Positions 24,282 to 36,268 are shown, numbered from the stretch's first letter. The stretch is 64,000 nt of DNA from Dendrophyllia cribrosa (GCA_024195265.1 JAJLRJ010000002.1:21350570-21414569), one strand, 5' to 3'. Made by a program: numbers and translations. Notes: a model not told the origin generated them from the sequence alone.

Positions 24282-26647
24282 TATGGCGCATTTTCAGGGT
24301 CAAAATTAGATATGTGTAACTTCTGCCTTTTGACTTTCTAAATAAAATATTTTTATGCATTACTACTTTTAAAAACACGTCGTTCATTGTAAAGTAACTT
24401 TTGAAACAAGTTAACAGGCTCGTGCCGACTTTTAAACCCGCTACTTTGTGCATTACTACTTTTAAAAACACACTAGTACTCTACTCTTTGTAAGATTACT
24501 TATGAAACAAGTTTGTAGGCTCATGCCGACTTTTAAACCCGCTACTTCTCTCGTTTCATATTTGTAAAGCCGTATGATGTCACGCAACACTCCATGATTT
24601 GCGAACACTCCATGATGACTTGCGAACACTCAATGACTTGCGAACGCTCAATGACTTGCGAAACACTTTTCGCCAGGCGTTCCTTGTCCTACTTGATCAC
24701 GTGATCAAGAATCCACAGGGATCTAGGACCGACTTCTTGTGTAAAAACATGGCGTCAATTTTGTGGTATAAAAAATAAACAGGCTAAACACGACTCCCAC
24801 TCGTCGCAAAAAAGTATTTTAAAAGCCTAAAGTATAAAGCTTTCCCAGTAAGACTTTAGAGAGGATTGTGCCTTTTTAATAGATCACAGTAAAGAAATAT
24901 ATTTGTTCTCTTCGATGATATCATAGCTATGATGATATAAATCTTTTGATCTCAGCGGATTATTTCTCAGATTGATAGGAGGGTTCATGCTGTCCAGAGC
25001 CGTTAGAATTATTTTATTTCTTTATGCCGTTATTCGGTGCTAGCTCTATTGGCATGCATTGTGGTTTCTTTGGCTCACTTTTGTTGCAAGATAAATGCTC
25101 ATCGGCTAAAGTTTGTTATCGCTTTGAAAGTGCCAGGATCGTTAAATTTCTCAGGCCGTGATTTAATGTCTACATTGCGGTCTGCGGCGTGCAAGACTTG
25201 AGAGAAAGTGTTTCCGGCATCACGGATATAGGCGTCTTTGATCCGACTCTCAAAAAGCCGTAGTCTATAATTCCACTGCAGTGAAATCATGAATTCTTGC
25301 AATAATTTTTAGCTCCTAAGTTAGTTCTGTAGTTGAGTAGTGTGTCTCAGTGGAGCTACGATAAAACCTCCGTTGCTTTGTAATAGCGTTTGATTTGGCA
25401 TCCAACAGATAACCTGCAGCATACCGCGTACGAGGAAATTTTTGCCATAGTTACGGTTGCTGTTCTAGCGCCAACATAAACGTACATAAACAACGAGAAA
25501 ACCTGAGTGAATTATTGTACGTTCCTATAAAAACGTATTAGTCGATTATGCTAACAGTCTCTGGTTCTTTTGAGGACGTGTCTGTAGTTGAATCGGGAAT
25601 ACAGATGACTGTTGTGCCAGTCGCCTCGGAGTTATGAGAGCAATATGTTCACTGTAAAACAAGATTTACTAATTTTTCTGCGGGAGTATATTTCTGCGGA
25701 GGAAAATTTTGCGGGAGTTTTTATCTGCGGGAGTTTTTTTTTTGCGGATCGAAGGAAATCCGCAAAATCCGCAAAAATTAACTCCCGCAAAATTAAACTC
25801 CTACACGGTAGTTGCTTTTTTGTGAATCTCACGAATGCTAGTAAAGACCAGAAAAATTCTTGAGTCCTTTCCTTAAGCAAGGAATGAACACAATTTAATG
25901 ATTCTCGTGTAGTAATGTTGTGCCACATGCGTTCAGATATAATCTCGTGCGTCGCAGCGGGACGGAGCACTGGCAAAAAAATCATAGATAGTGGTGTGAA
26001 GGTAGTTGTCAGATTTGGCGTACTCGTATTCGGCCGCGTTTCAGTTGATGTTGTCGTAGTAGACGCGGCAGCATTAGGCGATGAAGAATTTGTAATTCGC
26101 TCAGCAGTTTCAATGAGGCGATGAGCGCACTCTCTGAGAACGTTTGAATCTATTAAAAACTGAAGATGTGTTACCGTAATCGAGATCGAGAGACTGTCAG
26201 CTAAAAGAAACGTGGGTTTTATCGATCACGGGATCAAGTAGGACAAGGAACGCCTGGCGAAAAGTGTTTCGAAAGTCATTGAGCGTTCGCAAGTCATTGA
26301 GTGTTCGCAAGTCATCATGGAGTGTTCGCAAATCATGGAGTGTTGCGTGACATCATACGGCTTTACAAATATGAAACGAGAGAAGTAGCGGGTTTAAAAG
26401 TCGGCATGAGCCTACAAACTTGTTTCATAAGTAATATTACAAAGAGTAGAGTACTAGTGTGTTTTTAAAAGTAGTAATGCACAAAGTAGAGGGTTTAAAA
26501 GTCGGCACGAGCCTGTTAACGTGTTTCAAAAGTTACTTTACAAAGAACGACGTGTTTTTAAAAGTAGTAATGCATAAAAAGATTTTATTTAGAAAGTCAA
26601 AAGGCAGAAGTTACACATATCTAATTTTGACCCTGAAAAAGCGCCAT
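24282..26647. mobile_element. 2.4-kb transposon with roughly 420-bp terminal inverted repeats
   Basis: Left end TATGGCGCATTTTCAGGGTC and right end GACCCTGAAAAAGCGCCAT are inverted copies. The similarity runs about 420 bp inward (to about 24705 and from about 26235). The flanks carry AAAACAA (24275-24281 and 26648-26654), a 7-8 bp target duplication. Each arm holds two direct repeats of about 90 bp (sharing GCATTACTACTTTTAAAAAC and CGACTTTTAAACCCGCTAC) and four to five copies of an 18-bp phrase like ACTCAATGACTTGCGAAC. The interior has no transposase frame but has mirrored GCGGGAGTTTTT/CTCCCGCAAAA motifs at 25680-25800. Long arms suggest a foldback or Mutator-like element; class unproven. Confidence 0.8.
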
Positions 26648-26823
26648 AAAACAAAGATCTGGTCGGCGTCCAAAGAATCGTCGTCGTTAGTCCTACAAAA
26701 TCCATTCACAATCTTGAATGTTCTGGGAAAATTAAATTCATTGCGATCCAGTAATGCTAGAAATGTCTCAAAACCGATTAAGACATTCCCGTTTTTTGTG
26801 AGAACTCCATACTCTAACAACAA

Positions 26824-26999
26824 GCAATGTAGAGAACGATAAAACCGACGTGAGTATATTTAACAAATTTACACCGGTTTTCCGTGGTGTGGACTCTTAT
26901 TTACCACGATTTACGTCATCACATGGTCAAAATGTTGTGGACTCACGAGGCGCAGCCGAGTGAGTCAGCAACAAATTTGAAAATCCTAAACCAAAAAGG
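26824..26999. other. upstream region of CABIT copy 2
   Basis: No gene seen. The sequence differs from the region upstream of copy 1, so the duplicated block appears to end near the start codon. Confidence 0.4.
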
Positions 27000-27845
27000 G
27001 AAATTCCGTGCTAAACGCTGCAGAATCAAACCATAAAAAAATAGAACATAAACAGTATTTAAAGAAAATTTCCTACATATGAAAACTGAAAACAACAGCA
27101 CCAGTTCTGCAGAGTTTCTTTTTAATTCTGTACGTTTTCTGAAACTGTCAAAAAGTGAAAACGAGCGGCATTTTCGCGTATCTTATTGAACTTTCCTGTA
27201 AGCTTTACTTCTAATGCATCGCGTTTTGGCAGAAAATTAAGAAAAATTTAAGGCTCAAAGCTATTTAACTAGATTTACTTGTGAGTAGAAAACAAAATAA
27301 AAATGACCTATCTTAGAAGACTTTTTTTCAGTTTGGTTTTTACCGTTCGGCGTCCAGTGATCGAACTGAAGGACATTCTTATTCGTTGCAAAGAGTTCTA
27401 CTGTATACTTACCGTGGTCAGAAGCTGTATTTATAATGCTATAAAAATGTTAATTATTGTTGTTGTTTTGTTTCAGTCAAAAATAACTGAAGTGTTAATG
27501 ATTTGGTGCCCACTATAACTTTAAATTGCGGTCTATTCTTGAAGTAAGTTTCTTCGCGATACACGGAATCTGTGTAACGAAGAATGTGTGAGAGTCTTAG
27601 CAAGTGCTTATTTGTTAAGCCTACCCCTGCATCATCTGAAATTAACAACGAACAGCCGCTACAGCGGCATGCCTCTATAAAATTAAAGGGACACTTTATG
27701 TATTCATGAATCCTTTGTTTTATCAGTGCGGTGTGGCGCCACATAAGACATACAACTTATGCATGTAATGAGCTTCATTTATAAATGTCTTTTCGATCTA
27801 AAGTGGTGCTTATAGTTTCAAAAGGTTTTTTTTTACCTTAGTACC
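27000..27845. repeat. left arm of a large inverted repeat
   Basis: Read in reverse complement, this block matches 37925-38420, then 40676-40785 and 41169-41357, with the gaps filled by later insertions. Shared phrases include GCTAAACGCTGCAGAATC, CTGCAGAGTTTCTTTTT, AAATACAGCTTCTGAC (reverse) and CCTTTGTTTTATC. The arms are about 10 kb apart and fairly diverged. It may be the ends of an old large DNA transposon or an inverted duplication. Confidence 0.65.
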
Positions 27846-28188
27846 TAACTGATAGCACAAGGTATTTTGTTATTCTTCGTTTCTAAGAAACCCAAAGTTG
27901 CTTTGATCTGGATCATTTCGCGCGCGTGCAGTTGATCTGGAACGTACGTACTTCGCTAAATGGAACGAATAATCTGAATCCAGATTCAGATTGCAATCTC
28001 CATGATCCACTTCCACACGTGAATCGTTCAGATTGCAATCTATGATTGGTTTGTTGCTAAACTAGTAAATGGAACGGAAAATGGAATTGGATTTAGATTC
28101 ATTTGCTTAAATGAAACGCAACCTTAGTATGACATTCGGTGACTTGACTCTACTGATATAGAGTCGAAATAAAATGTGTAAGCAAATT
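27846..28188. other. spacer, little recognised
   Basis: A stretch near 27850-27905 (CTAACTGATAGCACAAGG) resembles 37466-37530 in direct orientation. No gene. Confidence 0.4.
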
Positions 28189-28341
28189 GCCCAATTTCGA
28201 TATATTAAAATTCAACTTGAAACAAAAGACATCACTACGAGGCTTAGGGGAATGATAGTAGGGATTTATATGGCTTATTCCCCTAAGCCTCGTAATGATG
28301 TCTTTTGTTTCAACTTGAATTTTAATATATCGAAATTGGGC
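28189..28341. repeat. near-perfect long hairpin
   Basis: Arms of about 63 bp (GCCCAATTTCGATATATTAA ... CGAGGCTTAGGGGA) and their complement flank a loop of about 27 bases. Only a few mismatches are visible. No target duplication is clear. It could be a foldback MITE; a transcript would form a double-stranded RNA of small-RNA-precursor type. Confidence 0.85.
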
Positions 28342-28609
28342 TATTGTATTTTTAGCCAAGATCAATACATTTCTTTATCGGTGTTGTATATTCCTTATTG
28401 ACCTGATCAATTGTTTTACTTCGGGTCATTGATTTATTAACAAATATGTATATGGTAATATTAGGTGACTGTACTTTCGCACCATGAAGGTCGAACTGTA
28501 ATTATTAATGATAAGGTACACAGACAGTAAAGTTGCATGGACTGACCAAAAACACGCTTTCTACTAATTCTATTCTATTTTATTAATTCTATATTTTTAC
28601 TATTTTGGC
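28342..28609. other. spacer, nothing recognised
   Basis: AT-rich; no open frame or repeat seen. Confidence 0.4.
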
Positions 28610-29251
28610 AAACCACAGCCCGAGAGAGGTTCAATCCTTTACACTTTCACATACCAACTTTTGACGAAAAGATACCCCTTTTTAATAACAACAAAAATTG
28701 TCACTCCTTTCTTAAATCTCAAACTAAATCAACCAAAAACAAATATTATTCCATACGAGGTCACATAAGCGCCGTGAAACAGGAAAATAAAAGAACTGCA
28801 CCGACTCGATATTTTACCGGAACCAAGCGTAATCTTTGCGTGTAATTTCTGCCATGTTTTTCTAATTAATAGATTTTGTTGCCACCAGTTGTTCCAGTTC
28901 TTAGTCTATTATTACAATCCTTTAACCCTTTCACTCCCAGAGTCGATTATGGAGACATGTAGTGTAGTAATTCTAACGTAAACTAGCACTTTCGAGTCTG
29001 TTGACGAAATCCCATGGTGTGACCATTCAAATGAAACCTCCTTAGCAGTACTTTTTCATTGTACCATTAGTTTTTCAATAAATGAAATTTAGGATTTTTC
29101 TTAAATTTTGTTCTTTGGCACTCTTGGGAGTTAAAGGGTTAAAATACTAAAACTTCAAATTGTACTACCCTTTTCAGTGTATACTACGAGAGTGAAAAAG
29201 GCAACCCTTTAATTTCGGGCGGAATCTCCCCGTATAGCCCACTACATGGAG
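28610..29251. repeat. degenerate poly(G)-family relic
   Basis: The right part (CGGGCGGAATCTCCCCGTATAGCCCACTA ... GGAGTAC, 29215-29253) matches the terminal region of the element at 59660-59716. The left part has GATACCCCTTTTTAAT-like phrases. It is interrupted by a piggyBac-like MITE and truncated at a pogo-like MITE. Confidence 0.5.
28922..29142. mobile_element. 221-bp piggyBac-like MITE
   Basis: Ends TTAACCCTTTCACTCCCAGA and ACTCTTGGGAGTTAAAGGGTTAA are inverted. TTAA on both sides with CCC/GGG termini fits piggyBac-type elements. A truncated relative in opposite orientation lies at about 61148-61245. Confidence 0.8.
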
Positions 29252-29253
29252 TA

Positions 29254-29741
29254 CAGTGGAACCTCGATCGGTTTTTACGAACCTCTATATAACGAAATCC
29301 TCGGTATAACCGGAACGATATTCTTCAGCCCGGAAAAATTACTAGTAAAATGTATGGAACAGAACCTCGATATAACGAAATCCTCGTTATAACGAACACA
29401 ATCCGGCAGTCCAAACGTAATACGCCGATATATAAAGAATAAATGTCAACGCGCAACAAAAGATGAATGCGGAACAGACCAACAGTGTGTGCTATAGGGC
29501 AAAGGTATAACCTGTAAACTGTTTCAGTGCCGTAGTTATGTTTACAGTGTACTGTAGCAGGCATTAAAGGCATCAAAGTGCAAATGATATTTGTTAAGAT
29601 CTGGAAATACGTAATACCGTTTTGGTTGTTTTTTTCGCAAATTCATCCGGCATAACGAGTTTTTCGATATACCAAACCCTCGCGATATAACGAACCAATT
29701 TCCCCAATCCCTTGGCACTTCGTTAAATCGAGGTTCCACTG
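29254..29741. mobile_element. 488-bp pogo/Tigger-like MITE
   Basis: Starts CAGTGGAACCTCGAT and ends ATCGAGGTTCCACTG, flanked by TA on both sides (29252-29253, 29742-29743). Internal ATATAACGAA-type repeats mirror one another. CAGTGGAACCTCG termini with TA duplication are characteristic of pogo/Tigger elements of the Tc1-mariner superfamily. No transposase. Confidence 0.85.
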
Positions 29742-29956
29742 TATTCCTCCTGGAACCACAGGGGTCTGACAATATCTCAGGTTTATCTGAAATTTTATAG
29801 GATAACATAATTTACACGATGTTTAGGTTTGAATGAAAATAAATAATTCAGAGCAGTTGTTTAATGATAATAATAGAAAGTAGAAAAAACGTTTTATTAG
29901 GAAGTCAAGTCAAGTCAAAACGGTTAAACTTGATCTAAAAACGGAATGTTAAATAA

Positions 29957-30298
29957 GGCTATGTCTACACTATACCGGATAGCTCTTGCGCCGGCACGAA
30001 AACCATACCGGATAGGCCTTTCGTTCACACATGAAACGCTAGTTTCGGAACGATTTTTGTTCCGGAGCGCCGATGCGACGCGGCGCTCGTTAAAGTGAAT
30101 CGTCACATATCGGATAGATTATTGTGCCACTCTCTGGGGCAGTGTGAACAGGCAATCGAACCGAACCGTAGCGGAAGTCAACAACTAGGAGCGAGGATTG
30201 AAACTCACTGAAAAAGAAGTAAATATCCAGTTCTGGGTCGTTTCTGTTCACACCAGGCCGGAGTATTTTTCATGTCGACATGATAAGCTATCCGGTAT
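29957..30298. mobile_element. MITE with 3-bp target duplication, left part
   Basis: Begins GGCTATGTCTACACTATACC. The missing right end (AGTGTAGACATAACC) lies at 37335-37349, beyond the inserted LINE. TAA flanks both outer ends (29954-29956, 37350-37352). The complete copy at 49171-49528 in opposite orientation confirms the structure. A 3-bp duplication suggests Harbinger- or CACTA-like movement; class not settled. Confidence 0.85.
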
Positions 30299-30425
30299 TT
30301 TTTTTTTTTTTATGACGTGTTACGGTTGTCTTATTTTTTTTAATTTTTTTTTTTAATTAATAAATTTTATTTTTAAATTTTATATATATTATATGTACAT
30401 TGTTTTAATAACAGTAGTGATAATG

Positions 30426-30888
30426 TTAAAGTGCCTATAACCCCAAGAAAGTTATTTTCAGAATCAACTCTATGTACATTGAATAGTTGAATGGTAAAAT
30501 ATTTCTGGTTTTGAACGTCGCGTTTGTGAGTTATAGAGATTTGAATTTACAAAATGCTAATTAGATGACGTCAACCCGGGAATCATTTATTATACAACTA
30601 CTTGTTTTCACCTCCAAGTAACATTTTTTACGAATCAATCGACTATCCACAGTTTATTTTTAGCATTTATCAAATTAATTATCCTAGAGCTGTAAACTGC
30701 GCATTGTCAATTGGTGTCAAATAATGGCAAATTCCCGGGTTGACGTCATCTAATTAGCATTTTGAAATTTCAAATCTCTATAACTCACAAACGCGACGTT
30801 CAAAACCAGAAATATTTTACTATTCAACTATTCAATGCACATAGAGTTGATTCTGAAAATAACTTTCTAGGGGTGATAGGCACTTTAA
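30426..30888. mobile_element. 463-bp foldback MITE with TTAA ends
   Basis: Starts TTAAAGTGCCTATAACCCC and ends GGGGTGATAGGCACTTTAA. The arms of roughly 160 bp are near-perfect inverted copies (including GTTGACGTCATCTAATTAGC on the right arm and its complement on the left). TTAA on both sides. It lies in the 3' region of the LINE, so it inserted later. No coding capacity. Confidence 0.85.
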
Positions 30889-31069
30889 TATCAAACAAAC
30901 ACTAATAAACATAGTAACAGTTCAAGGAAAAGAAAAAAACTAGTAAGCATTAATCTTATTAAGTTAATTTAAAAACGGACAGATGAAGTAGTTTAGAAAT
31001 TTTATACTAAACATAGCTATTACATTTTTGTTTGGTGTTGTTTCGCAACCAGTGAAATGCTATAAGGGC

Positions 31070-34000
31070 TTAGGAAATTAGGGGTTGAAGGGGCTGCCAC
31101 TTTTTATTGAAATCATCACCTTTGCTTTCCTTGAAAGCAATGTATTTTTCGATTTCGAGGCGTTTTCTTAACTCTAGTTTGAAGAGAGAAAAATTCAGTG
31201 TTTCTTCTGACAAGAAACACTTGTAAATAAAATATTTTGCTACGAGCACACAGTAATTAAGCATGTGTTGGAGATTGCGGTTGTTAATAAAGCCATAAGT
31301 GATAGTCAACGAGGAAAGACTTAGATGTTCATTTGTACACATTTGCCACCATGAGGAAAATTTGTCCCAGAAATGTTGAACATGGGAACATTTGACTAAC
31401 ATATGCTGCAAGGTATGAGTTTCAAGCTTGCAAAGGTAGCAAATATCACACAAAGCGAGATTAGCTTTCTTCAGCTTGTCTTTGGTGTAGATAATATTGT
31501 GAATTATCTTAAATTGAAACATGGCGAGCTTAACCTCGTGTGTTGAGTTAAAAGGACATTTGTAAAGTTTCGGAAGATCAATGTCGCTTATCCCTGTGAT
31601 CTGACTCTGTGAAGTTGGAGGTGAAAATTGTCTTTCTACAATCAAGTTGAGCAGAGAGGCATTACACAGATTTTTATCATTTTCGTACCAGTTCTGTGTT
31701 TGAGATTGCGAGTGCGAATTTGTGGGATCGCTGAGCTGGCTGATTCCTTTCTTTTCTTTTATAGCGTGAATTAAACCGAAGTAGGTGGTGAAATAAACGT
31801 TTAAGTTAATTTTTTCGGTGAATTTATCCAAAGAGAGAAAATTGTTACTTTCGTCTAGTAAGTGGCCGGGATATTTTGACGACACCTTTGTCGTACCACT
31901 TTTTGAAAAACACTGTTTTACCGTTGACTTTAACGTCAGTGTTATTCCAAATTATTTCATCTTTCAAGTTTATGTTTTCCTTGGTTGCAGCGATACATTT
32001 TATCTCTTCCCAGTATAAGAGCAACTTGCAGTAGAAGGGTGGTAGATCATTCAAAACAAAATCTTTAAATTTGTAGTTGCAGCCAAGCAAAAAGTTAACG
32101 CCTCCTAATGCGCCGATCAATTCCCCCCCCCCCCCCCCCCCCCCCGGGCAATGCCCCGGGCATTTGAACTTTTGAAGATCGACTTGTTCAAATTCCCGCC
32201 CCGTTTGGGCCAAAATTGCATTCAAATACCCCACCCCAGCACTGGATTTGACTGTCAAATGCCCCTCCTAACGATAAAATGTTTTTAGTGAGATTAAAAA
32301 ATACACTTTGCATTCACTTTTTCTGATTTATTCTAGCTATTGTTTTCCTCGAGAATATACTCAAATGAACCGCGTATACTTTGCAACTGATATTTCACGG
32401 CACTCCTGTGGCACTCCTGTGGTTGTCTTGGGGATTTGCTTTTCGATATTTTTTTAATTGAGTAATTTCTCGTGTGATCAACAAATATTGCAAAAATATT
32501 TAGCAACGCGGTTGATTCATTTTTGGAAGCGTTAATTTCCACGAGGTGAAAATTTATTATTCTAAACGCGTTTTAAATCAACTGACAAATGTTTCCTTAA
32601 AGAATTTTCTGTTTGAGAGAGTTCATTTTGCAGTGTTTTTTCTTTCAATCAATGGCCGTTTAAGATCTGCGTACATTTAATAGACTGGCACAGGACTGGC
32701 AATGCAGTCAGCCATCTTGACTTCGAAATCTAAAACGCGTTGAATGGCAGTTGAATTTAACTTTTCATACAAACCTTCAAAAACACTGTAAAGCTTTGTC
32801 AGCCCATTTTACTAGCCATTCACTAACAAAAACGATAGTTTCCCCTTTAAATTGCTCCATGTTGAATCTGAACTGCTACCGCGTGTGTTTGATAGGCGCC
32901 GGCCATAAAAATATTTTTTGAACACTTCCGGTTCAAATTCCCCACCCCACCCAGGCAAAGTCAAATTCCCCACCCCTGGGAGGGCCTTTCACATCAAATT
33001 CCCGACTCCCCGGGCACAGAAAATGTTCAAATACCCGGGGCTTGCCCGGGGGGGGGGGGGTGTTGATGTTTCGAATTGATCGGCGCATAAGTGTGACACT
33101 AGATAATTCGGAATGACTTTCCAAGGGGCATCTCTGTCGTCCTTAAACCTTTTAACCCAAGATGATTTTAAAGATTTATTCATCGATGTGAATTGAATCA
33201 TGTTTAAGCCACCTTTTTCTCGATCGCCAATTAAGGTGGTTTTCTTAATCTTGTGTGGCTTTCCATCCCAGATGAAATCGAAAGTGACTGCGTCTACTCG
33301 TTTCGCAAAGTCTTCAGGTATTGGGAGAAATGACGCATTAAAAATTAGTTTAGACAGGCCCAAAGTTTTTACAATATTGATTTTTCCAAGAAGCGTTAAT
33401 TTTCGTCGTTTCCAGCTGTTTAAAAGTTTTTGCAATTCATTAAGTTTAGATTCAAAATTCCGGTAGTTACATAGGTTTTGATTGTAAGAGAAGTGGATTC
33501 CTAGAGCATAAATCGTTTCCGTAGGCCATCGGAAACCAAAAGGAGTGTCGGTACGCTCCCTCCAGCTCTAGCCACATAGCTTCTGTCTTTGACTTGTTGA
33601 TTTCTAGCCCAGAGCACATTTTAAATAGTTCCAAAATCCCAAGCAGCGAGTGCACAGATTCCACGTCTTTTAACAGAAGAGTAGTGTCGTCAGCATATAA
33701 CGTTATTTTGATCACTTTATTTCCAACGGATAAGCCTTTGATATTCGGGTTTGCAAGAATGGCAAGGTTGAGGAGTTCTATTCCCAAAACAAATAGGAGG
33801 CCCGATAACGGGCAGCCCTGCCTCACGCCGCGTTCTAGATTAAAGAAAGGAGAAGTAAAGCCTTCATTTAGCACGCAACTAGAAACGTCAGTGTAGAATA
33901 CTCTTATCCATTTTTTCAAATCGTCTTTGAAATTAAAGACGTCTAGAACCTTCAAAAGGTAAACCCACTCGATCGAGTCAAAAGCTTTTTTAAAATCGAC

Positions 34001-35830
34001 GAAAATGGCCGCGCCAGGTATATTTTTAGTTTTTGTGAAATTTAGGACATCGTTAATAAGCCTGATGTTTTCACCGATGTACCTTTTCTTGACATAACCA
34101 GTTTGGTTCTGATAAATGACATCAGGGAGGACTTTTTCTAGCCGTTTTGCTAATGCTTTTGAAGCTATTTTGTAATCAGTATTTAATAAAGAGATAGGAC
34201 GTAAATTGTTGAGACTGTTGGGTGGCTTTCCTTTTTTAGGAAGGAGGGTTATAACTCCACGTTTTTGACATATAGACAGCTCACCTTTTTCAAAAGCATA
34301 ATTTATGCTGGAAACGACATCGTCGGCGATTTCTTTCCAAAAGAATTTGTAGAATTCTGAAGTAAAGCCGTCGGAGCCAAGGGATTTGCGATGGTGCATC
34401 TCAATTAGTGCTAGGCGACATTCTTTTTCCGAAAGTTTACCTTCACAGATATTGGCATTTTCTGCGCTAAGCGGCGAAATTAATGAATTTTTAAAAAACA
34501 CATCGTATTTTGAATCTTCCACATCGTCGTTACCTGATGTGTACAATGATTTGTAGAAATTGGCCTCTTCCCTCAGGATAGAGTCAACGTCAGACACTTC
34601 AGCGCCGCTATCCAATTTAAGTTTCGTAACTCTTTTTTTGTCGACATGCCTTTTTTCTAAATCCTGATTGAGAAAATATCTTGTGTTTTTTTCCCCGTTT
34701 TCTACCCACCTTGCTTTACTTCGTAGCATGGCGCCTTTCACCTTTTGTTCAGTAATTTTGCTAAGACGTGCGCGAGTATCTTGTATTTCTATTTTCAGTT
34801 GTGGGTTATTCTGACAGTTGACCGACTGTGCCATTAAATTATTCAGCTTGGTGGATAAGATTTTTTCAGAATTTTTTCTCATCCTTGCAAGCCTTTTGGA
34901 GTAGGAATTGTAAGCTACGAATTTCCATTTTTATTAAGTCCCACTTTAGACCTTTGTCTTCTAGATAGGCATACTTTTTCTTATATATTTGGATATTATT
35001 GGAGAGTTCAGTAACATATGTGTTGTCTTCAAGTAAAGAGCTATTAAATTTCCAAAAACCCGGGCCACGTTTCTTATTGAGGGCCTCTGACTGGAGGAAA
35101 AGCATCACCGCGCTATGATCTGAGTTCGGTGCGTAGACGATTTCGCAATTTTTACATAGATCTAACAGACTTTCAGAAATCACAAAATAATCTAGTCTGC
35201 TCTGGACTTTACATCCCTTGTCCCTCCAAGAGAATTGACTCTTATTTGAATTTTTGCTACGCCATACGTCTTGTAAAGAGTACAAGGATGAAATTGACGA
35301 GATTTTATCAACAACTGACTTTTTACGATCCATTGGTCTGCCACCTACTTTGTCTAATGGTGTCAGTGGGCAATTGAAATCACCGCCAATAATAATGTTT
35401 TCGTCAGCAAAGTTGACTAGTCTTTCTTGGATGATTTGAAAAAACTGTATTTGTTGTGTAGTGTCATTAGGGGCGTAAATGTTAACGAGAACGAGGTGAG
35501 AGTCGTTAAATTTGGTGTCAAGAATTAGAAATCTGCCGTTAGCGTCATTTTCACACTTTTCAATTTTTAGGTCGAGTCTAGGATTGACGAGAATCATCAC
35601 ACCTTTGCTATGTTTCGTTCCGTGGCTACAAAAAATTTTTCCGCCCCATTCAGACTCCCAGGTCGGTACTATATTCTTGTCGCTGTAAGTTTCTTGTAAA
35701 AAATAGAATTGGGCCTTCTGATTATGTAGCCAACGGAACACGGATCACCTTTTGATCGACTTGTTTAAGCCTCTGACATTAAGGGTGATTATTTTGCATT
35801 CAATTGTGTTGAGGTCATTCATGAACAAAA
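31070..35830 (-). pseudogene. LINE ORF2 (endonuclease-reverse transcriptase), broken
   Basis: Order on the minus strand: an N-terminal T-L-N-V-R-G-L-N motif near 35790 followed by an in-frame TGA just before 35741. Then apurinic-type endonuclease 35741-34866 with G-G-D-F-N-C and S-D-H-S-A-V. A frame change in the A-run at 34875-34885 leads to reverse transcriptase 34882-33467 with R-Q-G-C-P-L-S-G and Y-A-D-D-T. Another frame change precedes 33435-33091. The C-terminal part continues beyond the inserted MITE at 32108 and runs to 31070, with C-x2-C and H-x4-C near its middle. Removing the MITE and one TAA brings codons for L-G-G-V-N together, matching the sister LINE. Not functional. Confidence 0.85.
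32109..33087. mobile_element. 979-bp MITE with poly(C)/poly(G) sub-termini
   Basis: Starts TGCGCCGATCAATTC and ends GAATTGATCGGCGCA, flanked by TAA (32106-32108 and 33088-33090), as expected for Harbinger-type TWA targets. Just inside the ends are 23 C (32123-32145) and 13 G (33048-33060) next to CCCGGGCA-type palindromes. The sub-terminal regions share CAAATTCCCCACCCC phrases. No transposase. It interrupts LINE ORF2. Confidence 0.88.
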
Positions 35831-36116
35831 TTTGCAAAGGGTTTCGTCACCTTTGTTAGAAATGCAAATATAGTAAAAGTTGCCGAATAATTTGCATGAG
35901 TTTTTTCTGGACTTGCGGAATATAGCATTTATTGACTTGCGCGAGACAGCACAGGAATTTTTACTTCAAATGATTTGAACTGTAATAACAAAAACTGGAT
36001 ACAAAAGAAAAAAAGAAAAAACCGACACAAAAAGCTTCGCTCGTAATTAAGTTGAGGAAGCAGCAAAATGAGACTGCTATCTAACAAGCTAGTAATAATA
36101 GAAAGATTGTTTATAC

Positions 36117-36268
36117 GGCTATTTCAATAAACGTTGTCGGATGGTAATTGGGCATTGGCATGTAGGCATACGGAACACAATGCAATGCTTTGCTTGAGTG
36201 ACCCCCAAACAATAGCTTCCCAATGCCCAATTACCAATTACCATCCGACAACGTTAATTGAAATAGCT
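36117..36268. repeat. foldback repeat inside the LINE
   Basis: GGCTATTTCAATAAACGTTG ... GGGCATTGG on the left is mirrored by CCAATGCCCAATTACC ... GAAATAGCT on the right, with a loop of about 60 bases. It lies between ORF1 and ORF2, and is probably a small MITE. Confidence 0.7.

Larger units (their letters stand above)
20702..26823 (-). pseudogene. CABIT-domain adaptor, copy 2, split by two transposons
   Basis: Three minus-strand segments align in order with copy 1: 26823 to about 26648 (N-terminus), 24281-23860 (CABIT core) and 22540-20702 (end of CABIT and tail). They are separated by DNA transposons at 24282-26647 and 22541-23850. With one target-site copy kept, the frame continues across both sites, and I see no other stop or frameshift. 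The tail keeps Y-E-N-I, P-V-P-K-P-R-K-R and P-P-L-P-P-K and adds a tandem acidic/tyrosine repeat near the end (D-D-D-x-I-x-P-T-x-Y-N). About 75 bp is directly repeated (20693-20760 and 21007-21080), and the stop lies within the second unit as read on the minus strand. Either this is a recently killed gene, or the transposons are removed as introns. Confidence 0.8.

Noticed and set aside
25612..25985. Opposite-strand frames of 83 and 117 codons in the long-arm transposon
   Set aside because: They cover mirrored GCGGGAG/CTCCCGC motifs and have no transposase features.
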